Assembly (NCBI GenBank): GCA_003556385.1
Contig: PWRA01000135.1
Coordinates: forward strand, 1-34,176
Direction of reading: 5' to 3'
Length of the DNA: 34,176 nt
Origin: Dehalococcoidia bacterium
GTDB lineage: Bacteria > Chloroflexota > Dehalococcoidia > GIF9 > AB-539-J10
Positions 33,754 through 34,176 of this stretch are shown in pieces. The translations under genes were made by a program, and so were the position numbers. The notes under the pieces are model-generated. The model did not search any database. It saw only the letters and a program-made list of their open reading frames with translations, and was not told the DNA's origin. Numbering within the stretch: the first letter of the stretch is position 1; every line of letters begins with the position of its first letter.

Positions 33754-34176
33754 TCAGCCTTCCTCGCTCAGTGCTTGCTCGATCTTCCTGATCAGCTCTC
33801 TGTTCTCTTCGTCAGTGAGCATCAGATTGCCTTCCAACCTGCGAATATAATCGTCGATTTCAGTAGAGCGAGACCTCGCTCTGGCCAGTTTCTCGTTTTG
33901 GTCCTGAATCTCCCGGTCCAGATCGCTAAGATCCATCTTGAGGTTCAGCCTGTCATTCAAGAAGAGAAGCGCCTTCTTCTTGGCCTGGGGGTCTTCAGTT
34001 GCCACCAGGTAGAAGGGTATCGGTATCCAGAGGCTCACACCCGGGATGCGCCGCCCGTGTGCTATCCACAACAGATAGGAATTCAACGTCGGCCGCTGAC
34101 CGGGCGGAGTCTGATAATCCATGTCTGTGACCAGGTCATATTGGCTCAGGCCTTCCTTCGCTTCTGCCGAGTTGGC
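33754..34176 (-). CDS. PAC2-like protein, C-terminal part (5' end outside window)
   Basis: The frame is open to the window edge, so the true N-terminus is missing; 140 residues are visible. The segment GRRIPGVSLWIPIPFYLVAT followed by DPQAKKKALLFLNDRLNLKM resembles the end of the PAC2 (proteasome assembly chaperone-like) domain of bacteria, where a VSLW.P.P.Y strand precedes a helix over an L-x-L-N turn. After that comes a charged coiled coil of about 75 residues (DREIQDQNEKLARARS to the end). Function of bacterial PAC2 proteins is poorly known. The family call is by eye and moderate. Confidence 0.6.
   Translation of the reverse strand, partial: ANSAEAKEGLSQYDLVTDMDYQTPPGQRPTLNSYLLWIAHGRRIPGVSLWIPIPFYLVATEDPQAKKKALLFLNDRLNLKMDLSDLDREIQDQNEKLARARSRSTEIDDYIRRLEGNLMLTDEENRELIRKIEQALSEEG

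Noticed and set aside
1-34176. CRISPR arrays, insertion sequences, prophage genes, toxin-antitoxin pairs or restriction systems.
   Set aside because: No regularly spaced repeats, transposase motifs, integrase motifs or nuclease/methylase motifs were seen anywhere in the window.

Overview
This window is an almost fully coding, mid-to-high GC stretch of bacterial chromosome. It is dominated by a single-strand translation supercluster of the str-S10-spc-alpha type, flanked by metabolic and poorly characterised genes. There are no IS elements, CRISPR arrays, rRNA genes or phage genes. The gene mix (fused str/S10/spc/alpha cluster, threonine dehydrogenase with glycine C-acetyltransferase, a MEMO-family protein, a DUF502 membrane protein, PAC2-like and YifB/ComM genes) and the sequence style suggest a Chloroflexota bacterium, perhaps Dehalococcoidia-like. 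That placement is inference from pattern memory and has not been tested.

Layout. 18-3647 (+): succinyl-CoA synthetase beta and alpha (sucC, sucD), then a PabB-type chorismate enzyme. 3728-6072 (-): a tdh-kbl threonine degradation operon. 6073-6424: divergent intergenic region with a near-consensus promoter and a strongly folded leader before rpsL. 6425-25832 (+): rpsL, rpsG, fusA, rpsJ, rplC, rplD, rplW, a 31-codon bS22-like gene, rplB, rpsS, rplV, rpsC, rplP, rpmC, rpsQ, rplN, rplX, rplE, rpsN, rpsH, rplF, rplR, rpsE, rplO, secY, adk, map, infA, (internal promoter) rpmJ, rpsM, rpsK, rpsD, rpoA, rplQ, truA, rplM, rpsI. tuf and rpmD are missing from their customary places. 25884-26677 (+): tRNA-Gln(CTG), tRNA-Glu(CTC), a hairpin terminator and RNase P RNA, with good promoters before tRNA-Gln and rnpB. 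26830-27601 (+): a small unknown protein and a YfcE/MJ0936-type phosphodiesterase. 27611-29618 (-): a three-gene group of a cysteine-motif protein, an unknown 237-residue protein and MEMO. 29664-31204 (+): an L10-leader attenuator, rplJ, an unusually long rplL and a two-TM protein. 31219-34176 (-): DUF502 protein, YifB/ComM ATPase and the C-terminal part of a PAC2-like protein running off the window.

How it fits together. The central block makes about thirty ribosomal proteins plus IF-1, EF-G, RNA polymerase alpha, SecY and methionine aminopeptidase, so ribosome building, transcription, nascent-chain processing and export are co-expressed. Many junctions are 1-4 bp overlaps, consistent with translational coupling. 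Control points visible in the DNA are the rpsL promoter with its folded leader, a promoter between infA and rpmJ, and the rplJ attenuator.

Most of the window is ordinary housekeeping DNA. The items I would look at first are the structured rpsL leader, the hidden bS22-like gene inside the S10 cluster, the charged N-terminal extension on bL12, and the uncharacterised cysteine-protein/237-residue-protein/MEMO operon. I saw no complete novel defence or biosynthetic system.
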